From contig NZ_SZPZ01000006.1 in NCBI RefSeq assembly GCF_005233875.1, positions 310,001 through 374,000 on the forward strand: 64,000 bases of DNA, in the 5' to 3' direction. Origin of the DNA: Kribbella jiaozuonensis (lineage in GTDB: Bacteria > Actinomycetota > Actinomycetes > Propionibacteriales > Kribbellaceae). Of the stretch, positions 18,211-28,771 are shown piece by piece. A program made the position numbers and the translations under genes. Below the pieces are notes generated by a model that saw only the letters and a program-made list of their open reading frames with translations, made no database searches and was not told where the DNA came from. Each line of letters begins with the position of its first letter. Position 1 is the first letter of the stretch.

Positions 18211-18978
18211 ATGCAGACAGTGACGTCAGCGGACGGTACGAGGATCGCCTACGACCGGCTGGGCAGCGGGCACCCGTTGGTCCTGGTCGGGGGAGCGTTG
18301 TGCGACCGGGAATCGCTCCGGCCGCTGGCCGACGTACTGGCCAGCGACTTCGACGTGGTGACGTACGACCGGCGCGGTCGCGGTGACTCCGGCGACATCA
18401 CGCCGTACGCCGTTGAGCGCGAGGTGGACGACATCGCCGCCCTGGTGACGGCACTCGGCGGTACGGCGGCCATCTACGGGCACTCGTCCGGCGCCGGACT
18501 CGCAGCGATCGCAGCCAGCACCGGACTGCCGTTCACGCACGTCCTGCTGCACGAGCCGCCGTACGGGCCGGACGACGTGGACCCGTCAGACGACGGCGAG
18601 CAGGTCCTCGAGCGGATCCGCGAGGGACAGAACCAGGAGGCTGTCGAGCTGTTCCTGATGATGACGGGCCTGCCCAAGCAGGCCGCGCTCGAATACGCGC
18701 CGACTGTTGCCGACCGCGCGCCGACGCTGGCCTACGACTTCGCCGTGATGGAACACGGCCACGCCGGCACCGGTACTCCGGTCGAGCTGCTCCGCACGAT
18801 CAAGCCAGAGACGCTCGTCCTCGCCGGGACGGCGTCGGCGCCGTTCATGGTCGACGCGGCGCACCGGATCGTGACGATCCTGCCCGCGGCCGAACTCGTC
18901 GAGCTCGCGGGCCAGAGCCATGTCGTACCACCGGAGCTGCTCGCTCCGGTCCTCACCGACTTCGTCAGTCGGCGATGA
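18211..18978 (+). CDS. Alpha/beta-hydrolase fold protein
   Basis: A 255-residue cytoplasmic hydrolase. GHSSGAG near residue 91 is the nucleophile elbow, VTYDRRGRGDS precedes it as usual, and GQSHVVPPE near 235 holds the catalytic His. The acid is probably in the strand-6/7 loop. The oxyanion region reads LVGGALCD rather than the common HG. GGAGG lies directly upstream of the ATG. Its 3' end overlaps the DUF427 gene by 14 bases. No specific substrate is indicated. Confidence 0.85.
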   Translation: MQTVTSADGTRIAYDRLGSGHPLVLVGGALCDRESLRPLADVLASDFDVVTYDRRGRGDSGDITPYAVEREVDDIAALVTALGGTAAIYGHSSGAGLAAIAASTGLPFTHVLLHEPPYGPDDVDPSDDGEQVLERIREGQNQEAVELFLMMTGLPKQAALEYAPTVADRAPTLAYDFAVMEHGHAGTGTPVELLRTIKPETLVLAGTASAPFMVDAAHRIVTILPAAELVELAGQSHVVPPELLAPVLTDFVSRR

Positions 18979-19342
18979 TCTCGATCGACACCTTGTCGGG
19001 GTAGAACGCGACGTGCTCGCGGATGTCCGCGACCGCGTCGTACGGCTGCTCGTAGGTCCACACCGCGTTCACCCCGTCCGCCCCGGCGGGGAGGACGCTG
19101 TAGTACGCCGCGTCGCCCTTGTACGGGCAGTACGACTCGTGGTCGGTCCGCTCGAGTTGCGTGAGGTCGACGTCCTTCCGCGGGATGTACTGCACCGCCG
19201 GGTAGTTGGCTTCCTGCAGCGACAGCGCGTCGTGCGTATCCGCGATCACCTGGTCGCCGACCTTCACGACCACGCGGTCCGGGTTCTTCCCGACGGTGAT
19301 CGGGTGGTCCGGCCCAGGAATCTTCACAGTCTTCTCCGCCAT
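18965..19342 (-). CDS. DUF427 domain protein
   Basis: A 125-residue single-domain protein. The DUF427 hallmarks are ALSLQEANYPAVQYIPRKDVD, then SYCPYKGDAAYYSV and the closing WTYEQPYDAVADIREHVAFY. Members form a small beta barrel and are of unknown function. The ATG at 19342 fits the domain edge; the next ATG at 19375 would overlap the neighbouring dehydrogenase stop. It may be co-transcribed with that upstream gene. Confidence 0.85.
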   Translation of the reverse strand: MAEKTVKIPGPDHPITVGKNPDRVVVKVGDQVIADTHDALSLQEANYPAVQYIPRKDVDLTQLERTDHESYCPYKGDAAYYSVLPAGADGVNAVWTYEQPYDAVADIREHVAFYPDKVSIEIIAD

Positions 19343-19371
19343 ACCTGCTGACAACCCCGGTCGCCGCGGAC

Positions 19372-20427
19372 TCATTCCCAGGTAGAGGTAAGGAACGTCC
19401 CGCCCGCGGCTTCCGCGAGTTCGGCGCCGAGGGCACGGGCGGGCGTGTACGCACCGGCCTGGCCCTCGCCGCGAGCCAGCCGTACGGCGGTCTCCGCGAC
19501 CGCGCTCGCGGTGAACTCCATCGCGTCCCCCGCCCGCAGCCACTCCTCCAGCGTGGTGCCGTCGGACCACGTCACGATCGCATGTCCCCACGAGTGCTCC
19601 CGCGGACGCGGCGTCGGCTTGCCCTCGATCGCAGCCATCCGGCGTACGGCGAATCGTCGTACCGCCGGGATCTTGAGTAGCGCACCGACCGCCGGCAACA
19701 CCACCCGCACGATCGGTGCCGTCGGCATCAAGCCCGACGTGGAAACAACCGACGGCGCACCACTCGACAGCTGAGCCGCGAGCAGCTCGCCGGTCGGAGC
19801 GCCGGCGGACTTCGCCGTCTGCCCGTCCGGCAGCGCGTGCTCGCGCGGATCAGCCGCCAACCGGGCCTTCGTCAGCTGACCGTTCTCGAATACCAGCCCG
19901 CCGGTGGTGAGCCCGGAAACGATCGACCGCGCCAGCGCCTCACCCAACGGACCGCCCTCGATCGCGACCGACGGCAATGCATCCACGCGCACGTGGCTCG
20001 GCGTCGGCCGGTCCGCGCAGAGATGAGCGACGACCGACTCGACCCCCAGTACGCCGAACCCCGCACCCGTCACGAACGTGCTCCCCGCCGCGACCGCTTC
20101 GTCGTGCAACGCCAGCAGCCGCGGCATCGCGACCAGATCGTTGGCCAGGTCAACGTAATGCCCACCCGGCAGGCAGGCCCGCGCGATCGGTACGGCGGTG
20201 TCGGCGTACCCGCCGATGGTGTTGACGACGACGGTCGGCCGACGCCGCGCGATCTCGCCGGGCAGGTCATCGGTCACGAGTACGTCGTCGAGGCCGAGAT
20301 CCGCGGCGGTCTTGCGGAGGCGATCCGCGTTCCGCCCGACCAGCACCGGCGCACCGCCGCGGGCGGCGACGCGGGTCGCGATCTCGCGGCCGGTCCGCCC
20401 GGTCGCGCCAAGAATCCAGATCGTCAT
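19372..20427 (-). CDS. Saccharopine dehydrogenase-like NAD(P)-binding protein
   Basis: A 351-residue protein. It opens with a Rossmann loop GATGRTGREIA (residues 7-17) and LVGRNADRL follows the second strand. TVVVNTIGGY and YVDLANDLVAM match the saccharopine-dehydrogenase NADP domain. The C-terminal half (SWGHAIVTWSDGTTLEEWLRAGDAMEFT) is typical of the trans-acting or uncharacterised group rather than true lysine-pathway enzymes. The divergent TetR gene and a 9-bp inverted repeat indicate substrate-controlled expression. Confidence 0.78.
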   Translation of the reverse strand: MTIWILGATGRTGREIATRVAARGGAPVLVGRNADRLRKTAADLGLDDVLVTDDLPGEIARRRPTVVVNTIGGYADTAVPIARACLPGGHYVDLANDLVAMPRLLALHDEAVAAGSTFVTGAGFGVLGVESVVAHLCADRPTPSHVRVDALPSVAIEGGPLGEALARSIVSGLTTGGLVFENGQLTKARLAADPREHALPDGQTAKSAGAPTGELLAAQLSSGAPSVVSTSGLMPTAPIVRVVLPAVGALLKIPAVRRFAVRRMAAIEGKPTPRPREHSWGHAIVTWSDGTTLEEWLRAGDAMEFTASAVAETAVRLARGEGQAGAYTPARALGAELAEAAGGTFLTSTWE

Positions 20428-20450
20428 CAGCTCTCCAGTGATGTCTCAGG

Positions 20451-20484
20451 GTGTCATCATCGACCGTAGCACGATTGATGACAC
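20451..20484. promoter_or_regulatory. Inverted repeat, candidate TetR operator
   Basis: GTGTCATCA at 20451-20459 is the exact reverse complement of TGATGACAC at 20476-20484, with a 16-bp spacer. It is centred in the gap between the dehydrogenase gene and the divergent TetR gene. Confidence 0.6.
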
Positions 20485-20512
20485 TGTGGGACGTCACGCT
20501 AAGCTCGGGCCC

Positions 20513-21085
20513 ATGGCGCGATGGGATCCCGGTGCGGAGGAGCGGCTGCGCAAGGCCGCCCTCGAGCTGTACTCCGCGCACGGGTACGACGCCGTGACCG
20601 TCAACCAGATCGCCGAGCACGCCGGCCTGACCCGGCGCTCGTACTTCCGCTACTTCCCGGACAAGCGCGAGGTCCTGTTCGCCGGCTCGGAGCGCCTCGC
20701 CCCAGCCGTCATCGAGGCGATCCGGTCAGTCGATCCGGCCGTAGCCCCGTGGCCGGCCGTGCTCCAGGCGGCCGAGGTGATCGGTGCTCAGCTGGCCGAG
20801 ATCGCTGAGAACTCCGACGTACGGCGTGCTGTCATCGCGGCCAGTCCTGAGCTGCAGGAGCGGGAGCGGACCAAGCTGGCCTCAGTCACCGACGCCCTGC
20901 GCAGTGGCCTCGAAGAGCGCGGGTTGTCGCCGGAGGATGCGGCGCTGGTCGCGCAGGTCGGGTCGGCGGTGTTCCAGAACGCCTTCAGTCGTTGGATCGA
21001 CGGCGGTGGGCAGCGGACCTTTCGGTCCTGCCTGGACGCCGTGGTGGGCTCACTCCGCGGAGAGCTCTTCCAGCTCGACGACTAG
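20513..21085 (+). CDS. TetR/AcrR-family repressor
   Basis: A 190-residue protein. The N-terminal HTH reads ALELYSAHGYDAVTVNQIAEHAGLTRRSYFRYFPDKREVLF in pieces, with RRSYFRYF as recognition helix. The C-terminal domain is helical and unassigned. ATG at 20513 gives the normal TetR length; longer starts would run through the operator. It probably represses the divergent saccharopine-dehydrogenase-like gene and itself. Its last 36 bases overlap the convergent phosphatase gene. Confidence 0.88.
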   Translation: MARWDPGAEERLRKAALELYSAHGYDAVTVNQIAEHAGLTRRSYFRYFPDKREVLFAGSERLAPAVIEAIRSVDPAVAPWPAVLQAAEVIGAQLAEIAENSDVRRAVIAASPELQERERTKLASVTDALRSGLEERGLSPEDAALVAQVGSAVFQNAFSRWIDGGGQRTFRSCLDAVVGSLRGELFQLDD

Positions 21086-21844
21086 GCAGGGTCCGCCGTC
21101 GAACGCACCGCCGTCGATGCCGAGCACGAGACCGTCGGCGTACAGCAGCGGCTCGGTCAGGTACTGCGGGTCGATGCCGAGCTGGTCGGCCACGATGCTG
21201 TGCCCGTGCACGATCCGGTGACCGCCGAGGTGCTCGAGCAGGATGCGGGCGATCTCCGGCCCGCCGTCACCGCGGAACGCGTACCGCGACGTCATCCGGC
21301 GCCAGATCTCCCACCACACCTCGATGTCGTCGGAGTGCAGCTCGGCGCTCGCCGCGGCGTTGATCGCGTCGATCGAGTCGCCCCACTCGACGTACTCCGC
21401 GGTGTCGGAGTGCATCAGCAGGTGGCCGGCGTCCAGCGCGATCATCGGCCGGTCGAGCAGCCAGGCCACGTCGTCGTCGGTGAGCAGCTCCTGGTCGCGG
21501 TCCTGGCCGCCGTTCAGGGCCCAGGAACGCTCGAAGCTGCGCAGGGTGAGGCCGTCGTGCGGGACGAACGTGTCGTCGAACTTCCGCATCCCCAGCGCGA
21601 GGATCTCGTGGTTGCCGAGCAGCATCTGGATCGCGCCGTCCGGTGCCTGGTCGATCAGGCCGCGGACATAGCGCAGTACGCCGATGCCGTCCGGGCCGCG
21701 GTCGAAGAAGTCGCCGAGGAACCACAGCCGGGCGTCCTCGCCGGCCCAGTTGCCGTCGGCATCGGTGAGGCCGGCGTCGTGCAGGGCGGCGGTCAGTTTC
21801 TCCAGGTGGCCGTGGATGTCGCTCACGGCGAACACCCGGGTCAC
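21050..21844 (-). CDS. Calcineurin-like metallophosphoesterase
   Basis: A 264-residue cytoplasmic phosphatase with every family motif: DIHGH (residues 9-13), GDFFDRG near 44, GNHE near 77, MHSD near 145 and HGH near 213. These ligate a two-metal centre, often Mn. It resembles the PPP-type serine/threonine or diadenosine-tetraphosphatase-like group. A GTG start lies one base after the Nramp stop, so both are one transcript. A Mn-importer followed by a probably metal-dependent phosphatase is a sensible pairing. Confidence 0.88.
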   Translation of the reverse strand: MTRVFAVSDIHGHLEKLTAALHDAGLTDADGNWAGEDARLWFLGDFFDRGPDGIGVLRYVRGLIDQAPDGAIQMLLGNHEILALGMRKFDDTFVPHDGLTLRSFERSWALNGGQDRDQELLTDDDVAWLLDRPMIALDAGHLLMHSDTAEYVEWGDSIDAINAAASAELHSDDIEVWWEIWRRMTSRYAFRGDGGPEIARILLEHLGGHRIVHGHSIVADQLGIDPQYLTEPLLYADGLVLGIDGGAFDGGPCLVVELEELSAE

Positions 21845-21845
21845 G

Positions 21846-23081
21846 TCATCCCCGAATGGTCAGCACGATCAGTACGACGTTGAGGGCCGTGACGGCGGTC
21901 GCTACCAGGCATGCGGCGAGAGTAGTCGCCCAGCGGTTGACGAGGTTACCCATGACGCGCCGGGATGCGGTCAATCTCACCAACGGCCAGAGCGCGCAGG
22001 GGATGCCGAAGCTCAGGACGACCTGCGAGACGACCAGTGCGCGGCTGGGGTCGATGCCGATGGCGAGGACCAGCAGGGCCGGGATCAGCGTGATCAGGCG
22101 GCGGGCTGCGAGCGGGACGCGGCGCTGCCAGAAGCCGTCGAGGATGACGGAACCGGCGTACGTCCCAACCGAGGAGGAGGCAAATCCGCTGGCCAGCAGG
22201 GCGAGCGCGAACAGTAGGGCGGGGAGTTGGCCGAGGCGGTCGCCGATCGCGATGTGGGCTGCGTCGAGCGAGTCGGCGCCGGAGCCCTTCAGTGCGGCGG
22301 CGGCGAGGACGACCATTGCCAGGTTGACCGCGCCGGCCAGCGCCATGGCGATCGCGACGTCCAGGCGGGTGGCACGCAGTACGCGGGATTTGCCTTCCTG
22401 GGAGCGGATGCTCTTCCAGTGGCGGTCGGTGACCAGGGCGCCGTGCAGCCAGATCGCGTGCGGCATCACGGTCGCGCCGAGCATGCCGGCCGCGAGCACG
22501 AGCGACTGCGTCCCGTCCAGGCGCGGCACGAGGCCGCCGACCACGCCGGACGCGGACGGGTCCGACTTTGCCGTCGAGACGACGAAGCCGATGAGTACGA
22601 CGGCGAGCAGGCCGATGATCGCTGCCTCGAAGGGGCGTTGCCCGCGCTTCGACTGGTAGATCAGCAATGCGAACGAGACTGCGCCGGTGATCGCTCCGCC
22701 GAGCAGGAGGGGGATCTTGAACAGCAGGTTGAGCGCGATCGCGCCGCCGACGACCTCGGCCAGGTCGGTCGCGATCGCCACCACCTCGGCCTGCGCCCAC
22801 AGCCCGGTCGACGTCGACCGCCGGAAGTGGTCACGGCACAGCTGCGGCAACGTCCGCCCGGTCGCGATGCTCGCCTTGGCAGCGAGGTACTGCACCAGGA
22901 CGGCCATCAGGTTCGCGCCGACGACCACCCAGCAGAGCAGGTAACCGTACGTAGCGCCGGCCGCGATGTTGGTCGCGAAGTTCCCCGGGTCGACATACGC
23001 AACGGCCGCAACAAAGGCCGGCCCGAGCAGCAAAAGCCCGGACCGGCTCAGTTGCCGCCGAAGCGGCGCCGGTGCGTACAT
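21846..23081 (-). CDS. mntH: Nramp-family divalent metal transporter (Mn/Fe)
   Basis: A 411-residue transporter with about 11 transmembrane helices. Helix 1 has YVDPGNFATNIAAGA with the metal-binding Asp/Asn (DPGN). Helix 6 has GATVMPHAIWLHGAL with the MPH metal motif. These are the defining Nramp residues. It imports Mn2+ or Fe2+ with protons. No MntR/DtxR-type box was evident in the 60-bp upstream gap. It is the first gene of a two-gene transcript with the metallophosphatase. Confidence 0.92.
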   Translation of the reverse strand: MYAPAPLRRQLSRSGLLLLGPAFVAAVAYVDPGNFATNIAAGATYGYLLCWVVVGANLMAVLVQYLAAKASIATGRTLPQLCRDHFRRSTSTGLWAQAEVVAIATDLAEVVGGAIALNLLFKIPLLLGGAITGAVSFALLIYQSKRGQRPFEAAIIGLLAVVLIGFVVSTAKSDPSASGVVGGLVPRLDGTQSLVLAAGMLGATVMPHAIWLHGALVTDRHWKSIRSQEGKSRVLRATRLDVAIAMALAGAVNLAMVVLAAAALKGSGADSLDAAHIAIGDRLGQLPALLFALALLASGFASSSVGTYAGSVILDGFWQRRVPLAARRLITLIPALLVLAIGIDPSRALVVSQVVLSFGIPCALWPLVRLTASRRVMGNLVNRWATTLAACLVATAVTALNVVLIVLTIRG

Positions 23082-23141
23082 GAGAGCAGTCTGTACGACA
23101 CCACCGACAACGCAACCCCTGTTCTGCTTTTGAGACGCGAC

Positions 23142-23759
23142 TTACGCCCAGGAGAAGTTGACCTCGAGCGAGACGCTGACCGTGTGGTCGCCGGGAGTGA
23201 TGTTGAGCGCTGAATCGTACGCGGCCTTGGAGGCGGACAGCCGCACGCGCGGGATCCCCTCCTGCTGATAGGTCTCCGCGATCGCCGTGACCGAGCCGAG
23301 CGAGAACCCTGCCAGCGCGGCCAGCTGTCCGGCCCGCTCCTTGGCCTGCTCGAACGCGAGCTCACGGGCCTGAGCGAGCAGTGCGGTCTTGTCCTCGACA
23401 TCGAACTGCAGCCCGTGCAGGCTCAGGCTGTTGCCGACGGCATCGACAGCCGCATTCAGCAACGCGCCGAACCCGGTCAGGTCCTTGGTCTCGACGGAGA
23501 TCGTGTGCGACGCCCGGTACGCCGGCGCCGAATCGGGCTCCCGGTACTCCTGGAACACGTTCACCGCACTGGTCGCCAGCTGCGACTCCTCGAGCCCCTG
23601 GCCGCGCAGTGCGGCCATCACCGCATCGGTGCGCTCTCCGACGCGCGCAACCGCGGACGCCACATCCGGTGCCGAGTGCTCGACACCCAACGACACCCGC
23701 AGCACATCCGGTGTCCCGCTGACCTGTCCTGACCCGATAACACTCACCCCTGTGTCCAT
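23142..23759 (-). CDS. SIMPL-domain (DUF541) protein
   Basis: A 205-residue protein matching the SIMPL/DUF541 pattern: VIGSGQVSGTPDVLRVSLGVE at the start, QLATSAVNVFQEY in the middle and ARELAFEQAKERAGQLAALAG followed by GSVTAIAE. Homologues are envelope-associated or stress proteins and form large ring assemblies. No clear signal peptide is visible. It is monocistronic or transcribed into the Nramp gene 60 bp downstream. Function is unknown here. Confidence 0.85.
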   Translation of the reverse strand: MDTGVSVIGSGQVSGTPDVLRVSLGVEHSAPDVASAVARVGERTDAVMAALRGQGLEESQLATSAVNVFQEYREPDSAPAYRASHTISVETKDLTGFGALLNAAVDAVGNSLSLHGLQFDVEDKTALLAQARELAFEQAKERAGQLAALAGFSLGSVTAIAETYQQEGIPRVRLSASKAAYDSALNITPGDHTVSVSLEVNFSWA

Positions 23760-23780
23760 GTCGGCCAGTCTGGCAGGTGG

Positions 23781-25238
23781 TCAGCTCGCTCTGGGGATTA
23801 TCCGGGCCGGGATGTTGTGGAGGTGGCAGAGGGACAGGAGGGCTGTGCCGTCTATCAGCTGGAGGGGTTTGCCGTTGGCGAACTGGTAGCTGGTGGGGCC
23901 GAAGCCGGAGGTGGTGATGAGGATGCCTTTGGTGGCGCCGGCGTCTACGACGGTGCCGAAGAGGTCGCGGACGGCGGACGGCGGGACGGTGCGGGTCCAG
24001 AGCTTGGCCTGTACGACGAACTTGCCGCCGGTGATCGGCCTGGGGTCGTACGCGACGCAGTCGATGCCGCCGTCGGTGCCTTGGCGGAACAGACGGGTTT
24101 CCAGGCCCATGCGGGTGAGCAGGTTGTGCACCAGGTGCTCGAAGGACTCGGGGCTCAGGTCGAGCAGGTTCGGCCTGGCGTCGATCTCACTGATCACGTC
24201 GACCGCCTCGATGGTGCGTGGGTCGGCGAGGTCGAACTCCAGCACCGGCTCCACCGGCTGCAGCTCCTCCGGGTGCCGTGACACCTCCGCGGCGAAGTAG
24301 TGTCGTACGCAGGCCACCGGATCGAGCTGGTCGAGCACCAGCGCCTGGAACTGCTCCCGCGTTGCCCGCAAGGTGATCAGGCATGGCCGCACGGTCTGCC
24401 CGGTGGTGAGGTCCACCGACTCGACCATCCCATTGAACACGACGGTGTCGACCACGCCGTACCGGTCACTGCCGAAGATCAGGTGCAAGGCCCGCAAGGC
24501 CAACTGCGCCACCAGCTGCTGGTACAGCCGCCGCAGCTCGAGCGGATCCCGCGGTACGGCGAGCACCGCGTCAAGAGCACGGTCATAGCGGTACGACGCC
24601 TCGGCCGGCACCACGCTGACGTCGGGGAGGTCCCACTCCACCGCGAGCAGCGTCGACTCGGGCACGTACCCGACCTTGCGCCGGCGTGGGAAGTCCAGCG
24701 GTTCCGGCACCCGGTCCAGCGCCTTGGTGAAGTACCGCGTCACCGCCGCGCGGCCGCGGTTCTCCACCGCGCGCTCGTACGCGTCGATCCGCGCATGCTG
24801 TTCCGCGGTCGCCTCGTCGAGCCGGCGCTGGTGTTCGACCTGCTCCCGCAGCGCCTTGGCGACCCGTTCGCGACGGGTCTCCTCGGAAGCCCGGTGCCGT
24901 TCGATCGCCTCCGCGAACCGGTCCTCGGCGTCGGCGAGCCGGCGCGCGTACCGGCGCTGGGCACCCCACCACCGAAAGGGCGGGTGGGGCACGAACGCAT
25001 CCCAGACAGGTCCGGGATGCGCTTGGAGATCGGCCGGCGACACGGTCGGTGGGGCTCGCCGGGGAGCGCGTTTGAGGGTCTGCAGATCGGTGCCGTTGAC
25101 ATCGACAGCCAGCGCGTCGGCCAGGATGTCGGCCAGGACCTGGACGCGCTCCTGTACCGCAGCGGTACGTTGGGCCGCCTCGGCGGTTCGTCCGGGCGGA
25201 CGGTCGCTGCGGGCGTGACCTTCCATCGATCGGTCCAT
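23781..25238 (-). CDS. Mrr-like restriction endonuclease-fold protein with long coiled coil
   Basis: A 485-residue protein. Residues 100-190 are strongly charged coiled coil (ADAEDRFAEAIERHRASEET). A central domain of unknown type follows. The C-terminal 110 residues are an Mrr catalytic fold: FEHLVHNLLTRMGL, the Asp of GTDGGIDCV, then VVQAKLW as the (Q)xK part, and GATKGILITTSGFG. Mrr proteins cut methylated DNA or act in DNA quality control; no methyltransferase or specificity gene is adjacent. ATG at 25238 was chosen because upstream codons fall within a repeated intergenic stretch. Substrate is unknown. Confidence 0.75.
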   Translation of the reverse strand: MDRSMEGHARSDRPPGRTAEAAQRTAAVQERVQVLADILADALAVDVNGTDLQTLKRAPRRAPPTVSPADLQAHPGPVWDAFVPHPPFRWWGAQRRYARRLADAEDRFAEAIERHRASEETRRERVAKALREQVEHQRRLDEATAEQHARIDAYERAVENRGRAAVTRYFTKALDRVPEPLDFPRRRKVGYVPESTLLAVEWDLPDVSVVPAEASYRYDRALDAVLAVPRDPLELRRLYQQLVAQLALRALHLIFGSDRYGVVDTVVFNGMVESVDLTTGQTVRPCLITLRATREQFQALVLDQLDPVACVRHYFAAEVSRHPEELQPVEPVLEFDLADPRTIEAVDVISEIDARPNLLDLSPESFEHLVHNLLTRMGLETRLFRQGTDGGIDCVAYDPRPITGGKFVVQAKLWTRTVPPSAVRDLFGTVVDAGATKGILITTSGFGPTSYQFANGKPLQLIDGTALLSLCHLHNIPARIIPRAS

Positions 25239-25329
25239 CGCCTCACACCTCTCACAACTAATGTAACGGTCCAACCACACAGCGCTACCGTTGTGACACA
25301 GAGTTGGTAAATACATTGCTTGCCGTCCA

Positions 25330-25420
25330 CCCCCTGTTTCCTGCCGCACGTGCACTTTCCCGTGTCTCGCCTTCAAGGAAGGGGAGGGGGAGCCCCCTGT
25401 TTCCTGCCGCACGTGCACTT
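25330..25420. repeat. 28-bp direct repeat, two copies 63 bp apart, with palindromic core
   Basis: Two identical 28-bp copies lie at 25330-25357 and 25393-25420 in the 215-bp gap between the nuclease gene and the acyl-CoA ligase gene. Each contains the palindrome GCACGTGC (25346-25353 and 25409-25416). The 63-bp offset is close to six helical turns. They could be paired regulator sites for the ligase promoter, or a recent local duplication. The rest of the gap holds AT-richer promoter-like sequence before the nuclease gene. Confidence 0.75.
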
Positions 25421-25453
25421 GCAGAGGCTTTGGAGCGAGGTGACGATTGAAAG

Positions 25454-27076
<1,623 letters not shown>

Positions 27077-28162
27077 CCAGACTGCCCACGCCGAAGGCGG
27101 CGCCGAGCAGACAGACAGCGTTCCAGCCGGCACGTTCGTAGAGCGCTGTCGACGCGATCGCGCCCAGCCCGCTGCCCAGCGAGTAGAACACCATGTAGCC
27201 GCCGATCAACCGGCTCCCGAGTTCCGGTCGATAGATGCTGCTCTGGTTGGTGACGTGGATGGCTTGCACGGCGAGATCGAGCAGGATCGCGCCGATCACC
27301 AGCCCGGCCGGGAGATGGGCCGTTGCCAGCCAACTCGTTGCCAGCAGCACCGAAGCTGCGATCGTGATCAGTTGCCCATGGCCCCGATCAGCCAGTCGGC
27401 CGGCCGGACCGGCAGCCAGTGCGCCGGCCGCGCCGATCAGCCCGAAGGCGCCGATCTCCGTGTGCGACAACCCACGCGAGGTCAGCGGCAGCGCGATCGA
27501 GCTCCACAGTGTGCTGAACGAGCCGAAGATGAAGAACGCGCGGACGGCGCTCTCGCGGAACGATGGCTCGCGCCAAAGGCCGATCGTGGATCGGAGTAGC
27601 GCGCCATAGGTCAAGCCAGCCTTGGGCTGCGGGACCGTGCGGGGCATGCAATATCCGATGGCGAGGCAGGCGGCGCACGCGGTCAGGTAGACGGCTCGCC
27701 AGCCGGCGAGGTCGGTGAGGATGCCGGACGCGGTCCGGCTCAGCAGAATGCCGATGACGATGCCGGTGGTGATCGTGCCGACGGTACGTCCGCGCTCGGC
27801 CGGTGCACTCAGCGAGGCGCCGTACGCGACCAAGGACTGGGTGACGACGGCTAGCGCGCCGACCGCGGCCACGCCGGCCAGCAACATCGCGGCGTTCTTG
27901 GCGATCCCGGTCAGCAGGAGGGCAATTGCCAGCAGCAAGAACTGCAGCCGGATCAGCCGTCGGCGGTCGAGCAGGTCACCCAACGGGACAAGGAAGAACA
28001 GGCCGGCGGCGTACCCGAGCTGGGTGATGGTGACGAACAGGCCGACGTTGCCCGGCGCGATCTCGAGATCGGCGCCGATCGTGACCAGGAGCGGCTGGGC
28101 CGCGTAGACGGTCGAGACCGCGACCCCCGCCGCGACCGCGAGGAACACGCGCTGGCTTGGTT

Positions 28163-28200
28163 GCATGTTGCCACCGTAGGAGAAGTTGGTAGCATGTTGC
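28163..28200. promoter_or_regulatory. Repeated GCATGTTGC elements, candidate HxlR operator
   Basis: GCATGTTGC occurs at 28163-28171 and again at 28192-28200, 29 bp apart, each flanked by GTTGC/GCAAC-like half sites. They lie between the divergent MFS and HxlR genes; the first copy covers the MFS start codon. Confidence 0.5.
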
Positions 28201-28216
28201 AACCAGGAGGTGCAAG

Positions 28217-28642
28217 ATGGTCAAGCGGACCCGGTTCGACGAGGAGAGCTGTCCGGTCGCGCGGTCGGTGGACGCGGTCGGCGATTGGTGGTCGCTGCTG
28301 ATCGTGCGGGACGCGTTCGACGGCAGCCGGCGGTTCGGCGAGTTCCAGCGCAGTCTCGGCGTGGCGAAGAACATCCTCAGCGCCCGTCTGCGCGCGCTGG
28401 TCGAGAACGGCATCCTCGAGCAGGCGCCGACCGGGTACGAGCTGACCGCCAAGGGCGAGGCACTCTTCCCGGTGATCGTGGCCCTTCGACAGTGGGGCGA
28501 GGCCTTCGCCTTCGATCCAGGCGAGCCGCACTCAGAGCTCCTCGACCGCCGCGACCAGCAGCCGTTGAAGCCGCTGGAGGTCCATGCGGCCGACGGTCGC
28601 CTGCTCACCTCGGCCGATACCGAGGTCCACAAACTCCCCTGA
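28217..28642 (+). CDS. HxlR-family transcriptional regulator
   Basis: A 141-residue protein. CPVARSVDAVGDWWSLLIVRDAF is the HxlR opening with the Cys near residue 11 that many members use for redox or aldehyde sensing. FGEFQRSLGVAKNILSARLRALVENGIL is the winged helix, with GYELTAKGEALFPVI following. An AGGAGG ribosome site precedes the ATG. It is divergent from the MFS exporter, so control of that exporter is likely. Its stop is five bases before a GlnR-like box that belongs to the next operon. Confidence 0.88.
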   Translation: MVKRTRFDEESCPVARSVDAVGDWWSLLIVRDAFDGSRRFGEFQRSLGVAKNILSARLRALVENGILEQAPTGYELTAKGEALFPVIVALRQWGEAFAFDPGEPHSELLDRRDQQPLKPLEVHAADGRLLTSADTEVHKLP

Positions 28643-28646
28643 CGCG

Positions 28647-28683
28647 GTTACCCACCCGAAACACCAGGCGCCGATTTGGAAAC
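28647..28683 (+). promoter_or_regulatory. GlnR-like nitrogen-control box upstream of the Nit1 operon
   Basis: GTTAC at 28647-28651, a 6-bp gap, then GAAAC at 28658-28662 match one GlnR a-site/b-site half exactly (gTnAc-n6-GaAAc). A second, weaker half follows: CGCCG at 28669-28673 and GAAAC at 28679-28683, with a 5-bp gap. It is 89 bp before the first Nit1 gene. Homologous mycobacterial genes are known nitrogen-starvation genes, so GlnR activation is plausible. Confidence 0.6.
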
Positions 28684-28771
28684 CTGAGTTTGTTCCGGGG
28701 GCAACAGCGGGGCAATCGGGCGGTCCTTCACTGGAACACATCCAGGACGGACCGAGACCCCGGGAGCCGGC

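Noticed and set aside
20198..20513. Extended N terminus for the TetR protein
   Set aside because: It would run through the operator and into the divergent dehydrogenase; the domain begins cleanly at 20513.
25330..25420. 28-bp direct repeats as attachment sites or IS target duplications
   Set aside because: Only 35 bp separate the copies and no integrase or transposase is present in the window.
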